A stretch of 64,000 nucleotides of DNA. Source: Gnetum montanum. Lineage: Eukaryota > Streptophyta > Gnetopsida > Gnetales > Gnetaceae. Shown piece after piece: positions 45,430-57,030 of this stretch. Under the pieces are notes generated by a model that saw only the letters and a list, made by a program, of their open reading frames with translations, was not told where the DNA came from and did no database searches. The first letter of the stretch is position 1. The number at the start of each line of letters is the position of its first letter. The DNA lies in assembly GCA_015680685.1 (NCBI GenBank), contig MNCI01030902.1, positions 710,647-774,646 on the forward strand, read 5' to 3'. Position numbers and translations under genes: made by a program.

Positions 45430-46030
45430 TCTCTACTTTATTCTAACTACTTCATGTATTTTACTCTCTTTGGCAAAGTCATAGTATATTCCATCATTAG
45501 TCTTTCTTATTGTCATCTATTATTCCACATCTCATGCAACTAGAAAAATCATGGATCAAACACCCTTCATTCTAATTACACCTTACCCACTACAACACCT
45601 TCCACTTTTTCTTCATCATTATTTTTAATAGCATTATAGTAAAATATCCATTATTGTTCAAACTGACACCATACAGTTATAGTCAAATCATTGACTATAG
45701 CATTCATTCACATCACCTTGAATTAAGATGATCGTTTGTTCAGTGGCTCTTAATAAAAGTTAATTACTCTTCACATAGTGTGATACGAGGTAGAAATAAA
45801 CTAAACACATGAATTGAACCCAGACTTCCAATGGCCTTCAACAGCACATCATGACAATGGATGACTTTGACAAAGACTTTGAGAAGCATCAACAATATTT
45901 TAAGATGTTAAAACTACTAGATAGATCTACTCCATCACCCATGGCATAAACTTACAAACAACATCATTGGTGGCAACCTTCCTTTTCAAAGCATAGAATC
46001 TTGCACATGCAATTAGCATCACCCATATTT
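45430..46030 (+). repeat. Diverged duplicated host segment, copy 1
   Basis: This non-coding stretch after the LRR relic resembles 51130-51610 in order and sequence, for example GGCAACCTTCC followed by AAAGCATAGAATCTT here and GGCAACCTTCC followed by AAAGCATAAAATCTT there. The two copies flank the copia element TE-7. Confidence 0.55.
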
Positions 46031-46253
46031 TTAAGTAAATTAACCTATTTTACGACTTCCTCAAACACCAATAATAAGAGTGCCATGCTTGAACCATTTA
46101 CAACATTGTTTTCCAAAGACTCAAACACTACCATGAATTTGGTTCACTTTCACTATACTATAAATAACAATTTACTATACTTGGCACTCATAGCACCTTA
46201 TTATTAAACATTAGCCATCCAAAAAGGCTAATAGCAAAATTCATTGTTAAGTG

Positions 46254-46258
46254 ACCTT
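46254..46258. repeat. TE-7 left target-site duplication (ACCTT)
   Basis: ACCTT before the 5' LTR recurs exactly at 50988-50992. Confidence 0.9.
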
Positions 46259-46659
46259 TGTGAGGTGAATGAATGCAAATCTACCGTATTTCTACCCTGC
46301 TTGTTTATATTTTTATTTGTGTTTATGTTATAATTGATTTCATACCTATCCCCACCAAAATGAATTACCTTCTCCCTTTTTAATTTTGGGTTCCGTGATA
46401 ATATATAAGGATCTCAATGGGAGCATCCAAAGCACTACATTCTTTCAATGCATAATCTTGATAATCATCTCCCTTCCTTTGTAAATTCTCCTTGAGCTTC
46501 AATCTTTTGAAGTTATGCTACTAATAGTCTAGAGCTATTTTTTTCTAGGGTTTTTCACCTTGAAGGTTTTTCCTAGGATAACTCTGTGTCTTATTTATTT
46601 TCTACAGTTTTCTTTATTTAAATTTAATATAATATTGGTGTAAGAAAGTAGGAATAATA
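46259..46659 (+). repeat. TE-7 5' LTR
   Basis: It starts TGTGAGGTGAATG; the end corresponds to AATAACA in the 3' copy but has mutated to AATAATA. TATA-like TAATATATAAGG is near 46400. Confidence 0.85.
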
Positions 46660-46661
46660 AT

Positions 46662-46675
46662 TTGTATTAGAGCTA
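46662..46675 (+). promoter_or_regulatory. TE-7 primer binding site (initiator tRNA-Met type)
   Basis: TTGTATTAGAGCTA lies just after the LTR and is a two-base variant of TGGTATCAGAGC, the usual copia site complementary to initiator tRNA-Met. Confidence 0.75.
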
Positions 46676-46722
46676 TATTCATGCACCACTATTATTTTGT
46701 CAATTAATTGCAGGAAAAAATC

Positions 46723-49700
46723 ATGATCAACTCTTTGTCCAAAATTGAAATTGAAAAGTTTCACGAGTCCAACTATGAATTATGAAAGATCAAGATGGAG
46801 GCTCTTCTCATTGAAAAGGACTAGCACAGTGCAATTTTGGAAATAAAGACAAATAAGATGTTCAATGAAGAGTGGGAAAAGTTGAACTTGAAGGATATAA
46901 GTACAATTTATTTATGTCTATAAAATTTAGTATTTCTTAATGTTTCAAATGTTTCTTCTGCTAAAGATTTATGGGATAAATTCCAAACTTTGTATCAAAC
47001 AAAGTCCCTAACAAATAAGTTATTATCAAAGAAATGATTGTATGATTTTAAAATGGTTGAAGATACTACCATTACAAAACACTTGAATGTATTTAATATA
47101 TTGGTTCATCGATCGCAATATATGAGGGTGAAAATGAATGAAGAAGATCAATGCATCACACTTCTCAGCACACTTCTAGATTCATGAGAGACATTTGTGA
47201 TGGTTGTAAGTAATACAGCTACCAGCTTTATTTTTGATAATATTTTTGATCAATTATTATCCAAGGAAGCAAGAAGGAAAACTTCTACACCTCAAAGTGA
47301 TGTAGTATTTATCAAGAAAGATTGTAAAGCCCCTTAGAAAAAAGGCAAAGAGATTAATGTATCAAAAAGTGATCAAGCCTCTCTTGCTCAAGAGGGAGAC
47401 TTGTATGTTGTCTCATCTTCTGATAATGCTAATATGTATTCATGGTATGTGGACTCGAGGGCATCTCATCACTACTCTCCACATGTTGATTGGTTCAGTG
47501 AGTATACATCATTTGATCTAGGAATGGTAAGATTGGGTAATGATGGTTTATGCAAAGTTATAGGTTATGGAAGGCTAAATATTTAATCTAAAAATGAAGT
47601 AGTTAAATTGATTATCAATGTACATTAAAACTTACTAAAAATCTTTTGTCTATAAGTGAATTGGATGATGCAAGACTAACTGTTATCTTTGGAGGTAGAA
47701 AATGTTCAATACTACATCATTCATTTCGTTTGGCTTCTAAAATTAAAACAGGAAAGTTGTGTAAATTAGAACCTAAGACATTAAAGTAGAAATTAAGTGA
47801 ATTTCCAATTATTGATTTAAATTCAAGTATTAATTTGTGGCATAAAAGAATGGAACATTTTGGTGAAAAAATACTTGAGGAACTTTACAAGCAAGGTAAA
47901 TTTAAGCTTTGAAAAGATTCCTTGGATTTATATCATCATTGTCTACATGGTAAACAAAGGCATCATAGTTTTCAAAGAAGTAATGGTAAATCTCTTCAGA
48001 TATTAGAACTAATACATAGTGATGTATGTGAACTAGTTAAGGATATTAAAACAAGTTCTCTTAGAGGTGCTATGTATTATGTTTCTTTTATTGATGATTA
48101 TTCTAGAAAGAGCTAGATCAATTTATTAAAACATAAGTTTGAAGTATTTGGAAATTTCATAGAATTCAAATCTCTTGGTGAGAATTATTTAGAAAAGAAA
48201 ATAAAAATTCTAAGAACTTACAATGGTGTTGAATTTTACTCAAATGAGTTTAATTTTTTTTGTAAAGAACAAGGCATTCAAAGATAAAATACTATTCTAG
48301 GGACCTTGAACAAAATGGAGTAGTAGAGCACTTCAATTGGACATTGATGGAATGTGTCAAATGTATGCTTAGTAAATCTAATCTTGACAAGTGTTGCTAG
48401 GGTGAAGCAATAATGACTGCATGTTATCTTATCAATAGGTCTCCTTCATCAGCTCTTAATGGAAAAATTTTAGAGGAAGTTTGGAGTGGTAGGTCCATTA
48501 ATTTAAACAATTTGAAGATTTTTGGTTGTGATGCCTATGTACATTTTCCAAAATTTGATAAATCCAGATTAAACTCTAAGTCTATCAAATGTATTTTTCT
48601 TATATGGACATGGTGTCAAATCTTATAAGTTGCATAACCTAAAAACTAAAATGGTTATTTATAGCCAAGATGTTATCCTTAGAGAAAAATGTGGATCCAT
48701 GAAGGAGGAATCTTCTAATAATGAAACTCCTTCAAATGACGTAACTCCTATGTATGTGCCTATTGAAATTAATAATGAAATTCCTAAGGGACATCCTCCC
48801 TTGACTAGGGATATTGCCCCTAGCAAACAAGATGGTGATAGCATGGTAAATGAGGAGGAATAACATGAAGAGGAAGGAAATACTTCTAATGAAGATGAGC
48901 TATTTAGATGTTCAACCTGTATAGGAAAATTACGCTCAAATTTAGAAGAATATGTCTTGTTTACTAAAAATAATGAGCCATCAACATATGATGTGGAATG
49001 TTCATCTATGCAAAATGCAAAGTGGAAATAAGCAATGGATGCTAAAACTTCATTAATTCACAAAAATAAAACTTGGAAATTAACTAAGCTTCCATTAGAG
49101 AGAAAATCCATTGGAAACAAATGGGTGTACAAAATAAAATCTAGGAATCAATCAAAGCATGACTTGTAAATAAAGGGTTTTCTCAACCAAAGGGGATTAA
49201 TTATGATGAAATATTCTCTCCAATAGTAAAATTAACATCTATAAGATCATTGTTGGCTATCACAGCTACTTATGATCTTGAACTTGAATAAATGGATGTG
49301 AAAACAACACTCCTCAATGGTGATCTTGAGGAAGAAATATATATTCTTCAACCTAAAGGATATGAAATTAAAAGAAAAGAGCATATGGTGTGTTGATTAT
49401 TAAAATCACTATATGGGCTCAAACAAGCACCAAGCATGTGGAATAGAAAATTTAATGGCCACATGATAAATCTTGGCTTCATTAGAAGTGTCGAAGACTC
49501 CTGTATGTATGTTAAAAATACAAGTGACAAATATGTTATCTTGTTGCTATATGTCAATGACATGTTAATAGTAGGTAATAACATACATGATATTTAGGAG
49601 TTAAAACTTCATCTATCTTCTCAATTTGAGATAAGGGATCTTGGTGCTGCATAAAAAATTTTGGGCATGAAAATTAAAAGGGATAGGGCTAATAAAAAGC

Positions 49701-50510
49701 TTTGGCTTGGATAGTTTTCATACATTGAAAATATTTTAAAAAGATTTAATATGCATGATTGCAAGCCTATGACTACACCCTATGAAACCGGTATTAAACT
49801 TTAAGTTGAACAATGGCCAAAGACAATTGAAGAAAAAAAGCTCATGGTAAAAATTCCATGTGCTAGTGCTATCAGCAATTTAATGTATGTAGTGGTCTCT
49901 ACTGGACCTAATATTTCTTACATTGTTAGAAAATTTAGCAAGTATATGTCTAATCCAGGAAAACAACATTGGATTGCAATGAAGCAAGTCTTCCAATATC
50001 TTCATGGTACTTTAAATTTCGAGATTTGTTATAAAAATGATTCCAATGGACTTTACAGCTTCATTGATGCAAATTGGGATGGTGATATTGGTAGTAGGAA
50101 ATCTACTAGTAGATATGTGTTTAATCTTTTTGGTGATGTTGTTTCTTGGAAAAGTTAGAAATAATCTTGCGTTGCTTTGTCTATCACTAAAGCTGAATAT
50201 GTTGCTGCTAACTTAGCATGTAAAGAGGCTATATGGCTTCAATGGCTAATAGCTAAACTTGGCATTGTTCAAACTCCTATTAATATTGGCTGTGATAGTC
50301 AAAGTGCCATAAGAATATCCAATAATCCAACCTTTCATGCCTGAACAAAGCACATTGAAGTAAAGTATCACTATATACAAAACGAAATTAAAAAGCAAAG
50401 GATTCTTCAGAATAAAATTTCAACTAAAGCAAATCCTAGAGATGTACTCACCAAGTCAACTCCTATTGAAAAGCTTCTCTAGTGCCAATCAACATTTGGT
50501 CTTCTTCTAA
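46723..50510 (+). pseudogene. TE-7 gag-pol polyprotein (degenerate)
   Basis: From ATG 46723 (MINSLSKIEIEKF) a UBN2-type gag is readable to about 47330. I see no CCHC zinc knuckle after it. Protease has WYVDSRASHH (about 47443; DSGA changed to DSRA). Pre-integrase LWHKRMEHFG (about 47838) and integrase with HSDVCELV (about 48018), TYNGVEF (Asp lost, 48221) and NGVVE (48314) follow. RT has NKWVYKIKS (49119), LYGLKQAP (49411) and YVND in place of YVDD (49550). RNase H has DANWDGDIGSRKSTS (50067) and KAEYVAA (50192). Stops and frameshifts are numerous. Confidence 0.85.
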
Positions 50511-50559
50511 TCTAATTTCCTAAAAATGGGTTGGACGATTCTTCAAAGAAACTTTACCT

Positions 50560-50573
50560 TCAAGAGGAAGGAT
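50560..50573 (+). promoter_or_regulatory. TE-7 polypurine tract
   Basis: CAAGAGGAAGGAT directly precedes the 3' LTR start TGTGAGG. Confidence 0.8.
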
Positions 50574-50987
50574 TGTGAGGTGGATGAAGGCAAATCTGCC
50601 TAGATTTTCTCTAGACATTTCTACCCTACATTATTAATTTTTATTTGTATCTATGTTATAATTGGTCCCATACCTATCCCCACCAAAATAAACTACCTTA
50701 TCCCTTTTTAATTTAGGGATCCGTGATAATATATAAGGAGTCCAAAGGGAGCATCCAAAGCACTACATTCTTTCAAAGCATAAGCTTAAGAATCATCTCC
50801 CTTCCTTTGTAAATTCTCCTTGAGTTTCAATCTTTTAAAGTTGTGTTGTTAATGGTCTAGAGCTAATTTTTTACTGGGGTTTTTCACCTTGAAGGTTTTT
50901 GCCAAAGTAACTCTATGTTTTTTTTATTTTTTATAGCTTTCTTTATTTAAATTTAATATATATTGGTGCAAGTGACTGGGAATAACA
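50574..50987 (+). repeat. TE-7 3' LTR
   Basis: It runs from TGTGAGGTGGATG to ...AATAACA, 414 bp, and matches the 5' LTR. Confidence 0.9.
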
Positions 50988-50992
50988 ACCTT
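50988..50992. repeat. TE-7 right target-site duplication (ACCTT)
   Basis: ACCTT matches 46254-46258 exactly. Confidence 0.9.
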
Positions 50993-51129
50993 AACTTGGC
51001 TTTTACGAAGATGAAAATGAAAATGTTTAATTACATATTTTGTGATACCACTTTTTAGTAAACCATTATGAATGAGGTGCAAGAATCTTTCCAACAAACA
51101 TACTAGATTTAAAAGGTTTTAATTTTATT

Positions 51130-51610
51130 CCATGAAAGGTTCTTCTTTATGCCAACTACTTTGTATATTTTACCTATGTTTTAATAATCATGCTTTTAAC
51201 ATTCTTCTAATTGCTTCACTCATTAACTCTCATTCTATTTTATCATCAGTCTTCTTTATTCCACATATTATTCAAAACAAAGAAGTCATGGATTAAACAT
51301 CATTCGTTCATTCTATTAGTTATACCTTACATTACCTTATCCACTATGTCATGTTCCACTTCCTTATCATTGTTATTTTAAATCTCACAATGGTATAATC
51401 AATAAATCTAAATGCACCCAAACATTTGATGTGATAGTAGTGACATTGATGAAGACTATGAAAAGCATTGGTAATATTGGAAGACTCAAAAATTACTCTA
51501 CTCATCTACTCCATCATCCATGTTCAGCACCAATAAACTTCCACATACCATCATCGATGGCAACCTTCCATTTGAAAGCATAAAATCTTTTCTATAGCTA
51601 ATGGTACAAC
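51130..51610 (+). repeat. Diverged duplicated host segment, copy 2
   Basis: It resembles 45430-46030 (see that entry). No LRR coding units are visible before this copy. Confidence 0.5.
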
Positions 51611-51621
51611 TTTAATTTATT

Positions 51622-52441
51622 CCCTTTGATGAGTGGTGAGGTACCCCTACACTCAACCATACGAAACGAGCATAGCACACACAATCCAGTCGAACTCCGC
51701 AGATAGACTAGTTGTGGCACCTAGATAGTTATCCTTAGGTCGCAGTTCGCTATCTTTCCACCTAGACTAGTATTATATTTGTCATGTATGGTCTAGTCCA
51801 GATGAGGTGTATGATGTGTTCCTAATTCTAACACTACTCCTGAAGGTAGTGGAATGTAAGATTAACTAAGCTAAGCTAGGAGGAAAAGGGTAAGAAAATT
51901 TAATCTAGCCTAAGAACGATGAGCAACCGATTCCTTGATCAGCTGTACACATCTTGGACCTCGTGCACGACTACCAATGGGATTACCAAGCGTAGATCCT
52001 AGATACGCCACTGGGCTACCAAGTAGTCACACTTAAATGCTCGTAATCAAGTCATACTCGTTCCACATTCTAGGAGTTTAAGGATGAGAGAGAGAGAAAA
52101 GTAAATAACATTAAATAAATAAATAAATAACAAAGTGAATGCTGCAATGATGAAGTAATCTCGATCTTTATTGCTAGTCATGTACGTGTCCAAGTAGGTC
52201 ACACTCGAATAAAGACACCGTACAACTACATTCACCACACTGCGGGCAAGTACGGAAAAATAATCTAACTCTGGAGGGATCAAAATGTTAGAGCTTCGCT
52301 ACTTCTAACTTCTCCTAATTATCAAACAAGGGAGAGCTACCTCTTATTTATAGATATGGCGGCAGACTGCGATATCACGTACGCGATATCGTAGGGAAAA
52401 CGCGATATCGTGGACTATGCGAATCGCGTCTCATCACCCTT
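51622..52441 (-). mobile_element. TE-8: solo LTR of the TE-10 family, minus strand, with CCCTT duplication
   Basis: The LTR 51627-52436 carries TGATGAG...CTCATCA ends and is flanked on both sides by CCCTT (51622-51626 and 52437-52441). Its plus-strand start is the reverse complement of the TE-10 LTR end (GTATGGTTGAGTGTAGGGGTACCTCGCCACTCATCA). It has three GCGATATC motifs at 52369, 52383 and 52402 and a TATA box on the minus strand near 52350. Solo LTRs arise by recombination between the two LTRs of one element. It lacks some internal repeats of the TE-10 LTR and is 810 bp. Confidence 0.9.
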
Positions 52442-52874
52442 GCTGCCTTCCTCACTACCATAACTATGGTCTATATAAGGTTGTTTAGCATCATTTTTAC
52501 TGAGAGGGCTTCTTTTGTAGCTTCTTAAATTTAAATTATAGTACCATGTTACTAAACTTGTTTAAAGAGACAAAAGCTAAGGGTGTCTCTACTATCAATG
52601 TGTAACCCTAGGAAAAGTAATGATCAATCCAAATATCATAGAATAAATACATATGAGATGACTAAAACAAAATTAAGAATAAGAATATATATATATATAT
52701 ATACACACATGTTTATATATGTTTTATAAATTTCCTAAAATAGTAAATGAATCTGAAATAAATAATAACAAAGTTATAAAGGATAGGAACAATATTTAAA
52801 AGAAAACTACACTATAATTCTACTAAAATATAAACAAAGGATTATACACAAGAAACCTTGAAACTTTTTATTTG
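52442..52874. other. Intergenic AT-rich interval
   Basis: No gene recognised. A (TA)n-(CA)n microsatellite lies at about 52686-52708. Confidence 0.5.
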
Positions 52875-53560
52875 TTTTTCCTTTTATGAGTTAGTGTATA
52901 GAAAATTACCAATCCTTCTAATTCAAACGGAGCTCCATACACTTTCAATGGCTTGTGAACTTGAGCTTAATTTAATTTTGGCACAAAAGAAATGATTGAT
53001 GACATTGAATGTGCTAGACAAAAACCAACAAGGAACCCTATCCATGAATGAGGAGCATAAGGCACATGTCAAACAATGCCATGAATTATGCATAAGTTAA
53101 GTTCCAATTGAGAGATAAGGTTCTTTATTGGAACCCCATGCACGTACCACAACAGAAAAAAATTCAAACACTATGGGAAAGACCTTATATCATTCATACA
53201 AACTTTTGCTTCTAGGGCCATGACAATTGACCATCCTTTGAGTCCAAAAAAACTACTATTAGTCAACACTTAACAAGTGAAACCTTTCCTAGAATCAAGG
53301 ATAACCAATAACATGGACACCTCAATTGATGGATGACCATGCTCCATTCTTTGGATCTCCTCTTTCCACCTCAATCATGGGGAAGATGGCCATCCATGTT
53401 AAGATTCTATGATGGCTATCCACTCTTTCAACTTTTTGTTTACATTGTTCTTTATATATTTTCAATTTTCTTAAATATTTTCCAACTTCTTTTATATGTT
53501 TTACCTTGCATTCGAGATTGGATTATTTGTTTCATTTTTTATAAAAGTAACTAGTAAACT
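52875..53560 (+). pseudogene. TE-9: Athila-like integrase C-terminal fragment and spacer
   Basis: It reads YELVYRKLP...IQTELHTLSM, matching YELVYGKLPTLRIQSKLHTLL of TE-6 (37300-37360), and continues through the end of the integrase. Its last ~200 bp match the start of the TE-6 spacer (37780 onward). LTRs are not attached. It is a truncated family member. Confidence 0.7.
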
Positions 53561-54579
53561 TCTTTAACCTACTAAATAGGTCTTAAAACTACACTTTGAC
53601 AACTACATTCAACCTTAACCCATAGATACGAAGATTCTTATAGTGTGTTGATTTGTGATAAGGAAACAAACTGAATGATGAGGCCCATGAGCAAGTAACA
53701 GTAAGCTCTTCAATAAGGTTATAAGAAACACATTTGGATGAGGGTGGAAGTAGTGCAATGACTTAGCAAATCACACATGGAAACTAATGCTATTACATGG
53801 AACCCCACTATTTGTAAGGGTAGACACCTATACCTTGATTGATGTTTAAAGATCATCAATGTATTGGCATATTTTCAAAGAAGTTCTTATTCCCAAATGG
53901 ATGCTTAGAAGTCTACACATGCACCTAAATAAGCAAGTTCCTTACTATAAAGCTATAATTATGAAAAACTAACTCAATCCTTGGGGCAATAAGGAATTTA
54001 TTAGTCGGTTAGCTATTGAAGTATTTCTCCTCACATGCTTATCAATTGATAACTAACCTTGCTAAGCAATTATGTGATGAAAACACAAGTTGCAAAATAG
54101 GTAGACAATTATGTAGCCTTGCCACATAAGGCTAGTTTTTAGATTTTGGATTATTCCTTGGCCTTCCCACTGCATGTAGCCTTGATAATAATGCCTATGT
54201 CATCTATTAATGTTGGCTCCATTTATAAAAATGCTATTGGTCTTTCTTGGTTCTTATGAATATCCTACCTTCATGACTAGTAAATTCTAGTAAAAGATTC
54301 CATTTGCCTTCTCTAGTAAGGAAAAAGATGTGTCTACCAAGTGCTTACTATCATAAATTTCTCTATAATACTTAAGAATGAAGTAATTATGCTACCTACT
54401 AAAATGAAAATTTTTGGATTAAAATTCTCTCCTTGGCCACTCAAGTAAGGGATTGTAATTCATTACCATTAGTAGATCTAATTAACTGAATATCAAGCTC
54501 CTTACTCTAGCATTATGATATTAGAGAGGTTGTGCAAGCTTTCTCTAATATTGCTACTAGGTATGCTTTCCACTACGTT

Positions 54580-54727
54580 TACTACTAAAAGACAAGGTTA
54601 TTATCTAAAATAGCTAACCAAATAATACTATAGCAACTATAGGTACATGTGCCTACTACTAAAAGACAAGGTTATTATCTAAAATAGCTAACCAAATAAT
54701 ACTATAGCAACTATAGGTACATGTGCC
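54580..54727. repeat. Perfect 74-bp tandem duplication
   Basis: Two copies of 74 bp (54580-54653 and 54654-54727), each starting TACTACTAAAAGACAAGG, are identical as far as I can read, so the duplication is recent compared with its surroundings. An assembly artefact is also possible. Confidence 0.9.
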
Positions 54728-55363
54728 TCTGCGTGCTTGAAGCCATGGTAAGGCATGGTGAATGTAGCATGAGCATCTCTTAATCCTACCTTGTTGGTCC
54801 ACTAGGTAGCAGTGAACCTAAAGGCTTTGCATGAAGGGTGCAACTCTCTCCTATTGTTGTTGGTCCTTGGAAAACTATCTTTAAACTCAACAACATTGAT
54901 AAAGCAACTATCACTAAAGCATGGATGAGCTACCAAGTGTCAGTATCCTCGAAGCTCGAAGGGGTCATGCTTGTATAATTTAACAATTTGTTTAATTGAT
55001 CAAAATGAATTGTTGCATTAATAACACAAATGTAAAGTGCATAAAATAAAATATAAATTTATAAAAAAAAAATCTCAAATGTTGCAAGGATGAATCAAAA
55101 AACTCGTCTTTATCGTCGTGGAAGTGCAACTGCGGACCTGGACTTTGACTAAAATCAGCTCTGCTTGTTTTATTTCCCCGAAGAAGACCCGGAGTTACTG
55201 CTTGTTTGAACAAAGCTTGAAATTTTATGGCCTAAGCTCTATCGCCCATCTGTATGTCGCTAATTCACTACTCTTCGCCTAGAATTTTGATGAATAGAGG
55301 GCTTTCCGACGAATAAGGCACATGGAACGGTAGAAAAAAGATTAAATTCCAGATTTTGAGTAT

Positions 55364-55415
55364 TGTTTCTGAATATAGATGTACGTTACTGTTTCTCAAT
55401 ATAGATGTACGTTAC
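55364..55415. repeat. 26-bp tandem duplication
   Basis: TGTTTCT(G/C)AATATAGATG with its 3' extension occurs twice in tandem, with a period of 26 bp and one difference. Confidence 0.8.
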
Positions 55416-56237
55416 CCTGACGGAATTTCGTAGTGGTCGAGTTTTACGGAATTCGAGGACTTAAATGTTTTTGGTCTTAATTTTCCCTTTCTTAATTTTT
55501 TAAGCATCACTAAATTTCTTTTTCAAGCATTTTTAAATTATATTTTACATATCGTGGTTACTCAATTCTCTTTGCTCAGTAAAATGGAAATGTCTCCATT
55601 ACCGCTTAACTCCCTTGCATGTCATGTATGGTATCCATGCATGTTCCATCTCTAAGGTTTGAAGTTGCCAAAAATTTTAAGTATATGTTTATACTAATAA
55701 GTAAAAATAGATAAAGAGATTTGAAACTTTAACTTCTAACTTGATATTTAAAATGGAAAAAATGCATTAATTAGATTATATATCTTGGATAATTTTATTT
55801 ATATAACCATTTGACTGTAACAAAGTTGTATAATTAAATATTAATCACCATTATCAAATTGCTTTCTTTTCCTAAATATACTTGCAAGCCACCACCATAT
55901 GGTACACAGAACATCTTAAATGCTAAAAACAAAGCTTGGGTGGTTCCAGAGAATTTAAGTTGTAAATTGACACAAACTTTGAAACAGGATATTAACATTT
56001 TCATTTCAATCAATTTCTAAATTGGATTAAAACAGAAAGCTAAACTTTAACAAAGTGGCCGTAACCGCCAAAATTTAGCCATATTTCGGTGTCGTATTAA
56101 ATTTCCCTTTAATTAACACGGAAACAAGACAAATTTCAGATGCCCCACAATCTAAGCAATCAAGGAAGATTCCCTTTAATTAAAAGTAAAACAAAGATAA
56201 ATTGACCCGGCGTACTAAATTATTCCAAACCTGAACC

Positions 56238-57030
56238 ATGACAATCTTCCGTTACTCAGAGTCCCTCAGTTTAGCTCTATTTCCCTCTCTCCCTCTGCTC
56301 TCACCACTTTTATTGTGCAGATCCAGATTTTTCAAGAAATTAAGTCTACGTGTAGCTAAACCACAGGAGACTTCACATGGACTGTTCAACAGCAAACCAC
56401 ATTCTCAGATGGCCTCCTCAGGTTCCTGCATTCAAGTGAGTCTCACTGCAAGCAGTGACCAGTGGTATCCAGATCTAGATTTGGGCGCCACGAAATCCGA
56501 CCATTTTCAATTACTGGACGCAGAATCCAGCTTGGCTTTCCGCTGCCAAAGCCATGAACGTAAAAGCTTCGTTGAAATCTCAGGAATACAACAGGATCAT
56601 GCAGGAACAAATGAGGAACCCTTATGAGTACCACCATGATCTCGGTCTTAATCTCCTCTCAACCACGTGTTCTCTTTTGTTTTTTTATTTTAGTTAATAC
56701 TTAGATCTGCTGCATGCCAAATTGAATTGAGAAACAGCTACAAACTATAGTATCTGTAAAGAAATTTAGAAATACATGGTCTGTTGGATGGCTTCTTGGA
56801 AACTTATGTGTTTTAAAGTTTCTGCTCCTTGCAGGGATGAACTACACACGAATTACTCCCAGTTTGATTGTTGGGTCGCAGCCTCGAAAGAGAGATGTTC
56901 ATCATCTAAAGAATGACGCCGGGGTGAATGTCATTCTGAATTTGTAGCAGGACAAGGATGTAGAGTATTGGGGAATTGATCTTCGATCCATTATCAGGTG
57001 TTGTCAGGACCTTGGAATTCGTCATCTACC
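56238..57030 (+). pseudogene. LSF2: LSF2-like phosphoglucan phosphatase, 5' fragment
   Basis: Exon 1 ends ...RNPYEYHHDLG at donor CTCG|GTCTTAAT (56644/56645). Exon 2 starts at acceptor CCTTGCAG|GG (56834/56835) and continues in frame as MNYTRITPSLIVGSQP. A stop at 56945-56947 replaces Gln in the conserved NLQQDKD motif, followed by VEYWGIDLRSII and LGIRHL. This is the start of the dual-specificity phosphatase domain of LSF2, a chloroplast enzyme of starch breakdown. The upstream open frame (from 56238, perhaps a transit peptide) is in a different frame from the domain, so a 1-nt indel lies near 56480-56550. The exons with the catalytic CxxGxxR are not found before TE-10. The domain then runs into a CCCGA repeat (57038-57060). 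A dead or truncated copy. Confidence 0.75.

Larger units (their letters stand above)
46259..50987 (+). mobile_element. TE-7: complete 4.7-kb Ty1-copia retrotransposon
   Basis: Two similar LTRs (46259-46659 and 50574-50987) and the duplication ACCTT define it. The domain order gag, protease, integrase, reverse transcriptase, RNase H is that of Ty1-copia. The polyprotein has many stops, so the element is dead. It lies between two diverged copies of a host segment next to the LRR relic. Confidence 0.9.
53561..56237. other. Gene-poor interval
   Basis: I recognise no gene. It contains a perfect 74-bp tandem duplication (54580-54727) and a near-perfect 26-bp tandem duplication (55364-55415). The last ~200 bp would be the promoter region of the LSF2-like relic. 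Confidence 0.45.

Noticed and set aside
54992-55213. Minus-strand 73-codon frame
   Set aside because: The first part looks gene-like but the end is a simple AT-rich hydrophobic run; no motif and no supporting splice context.
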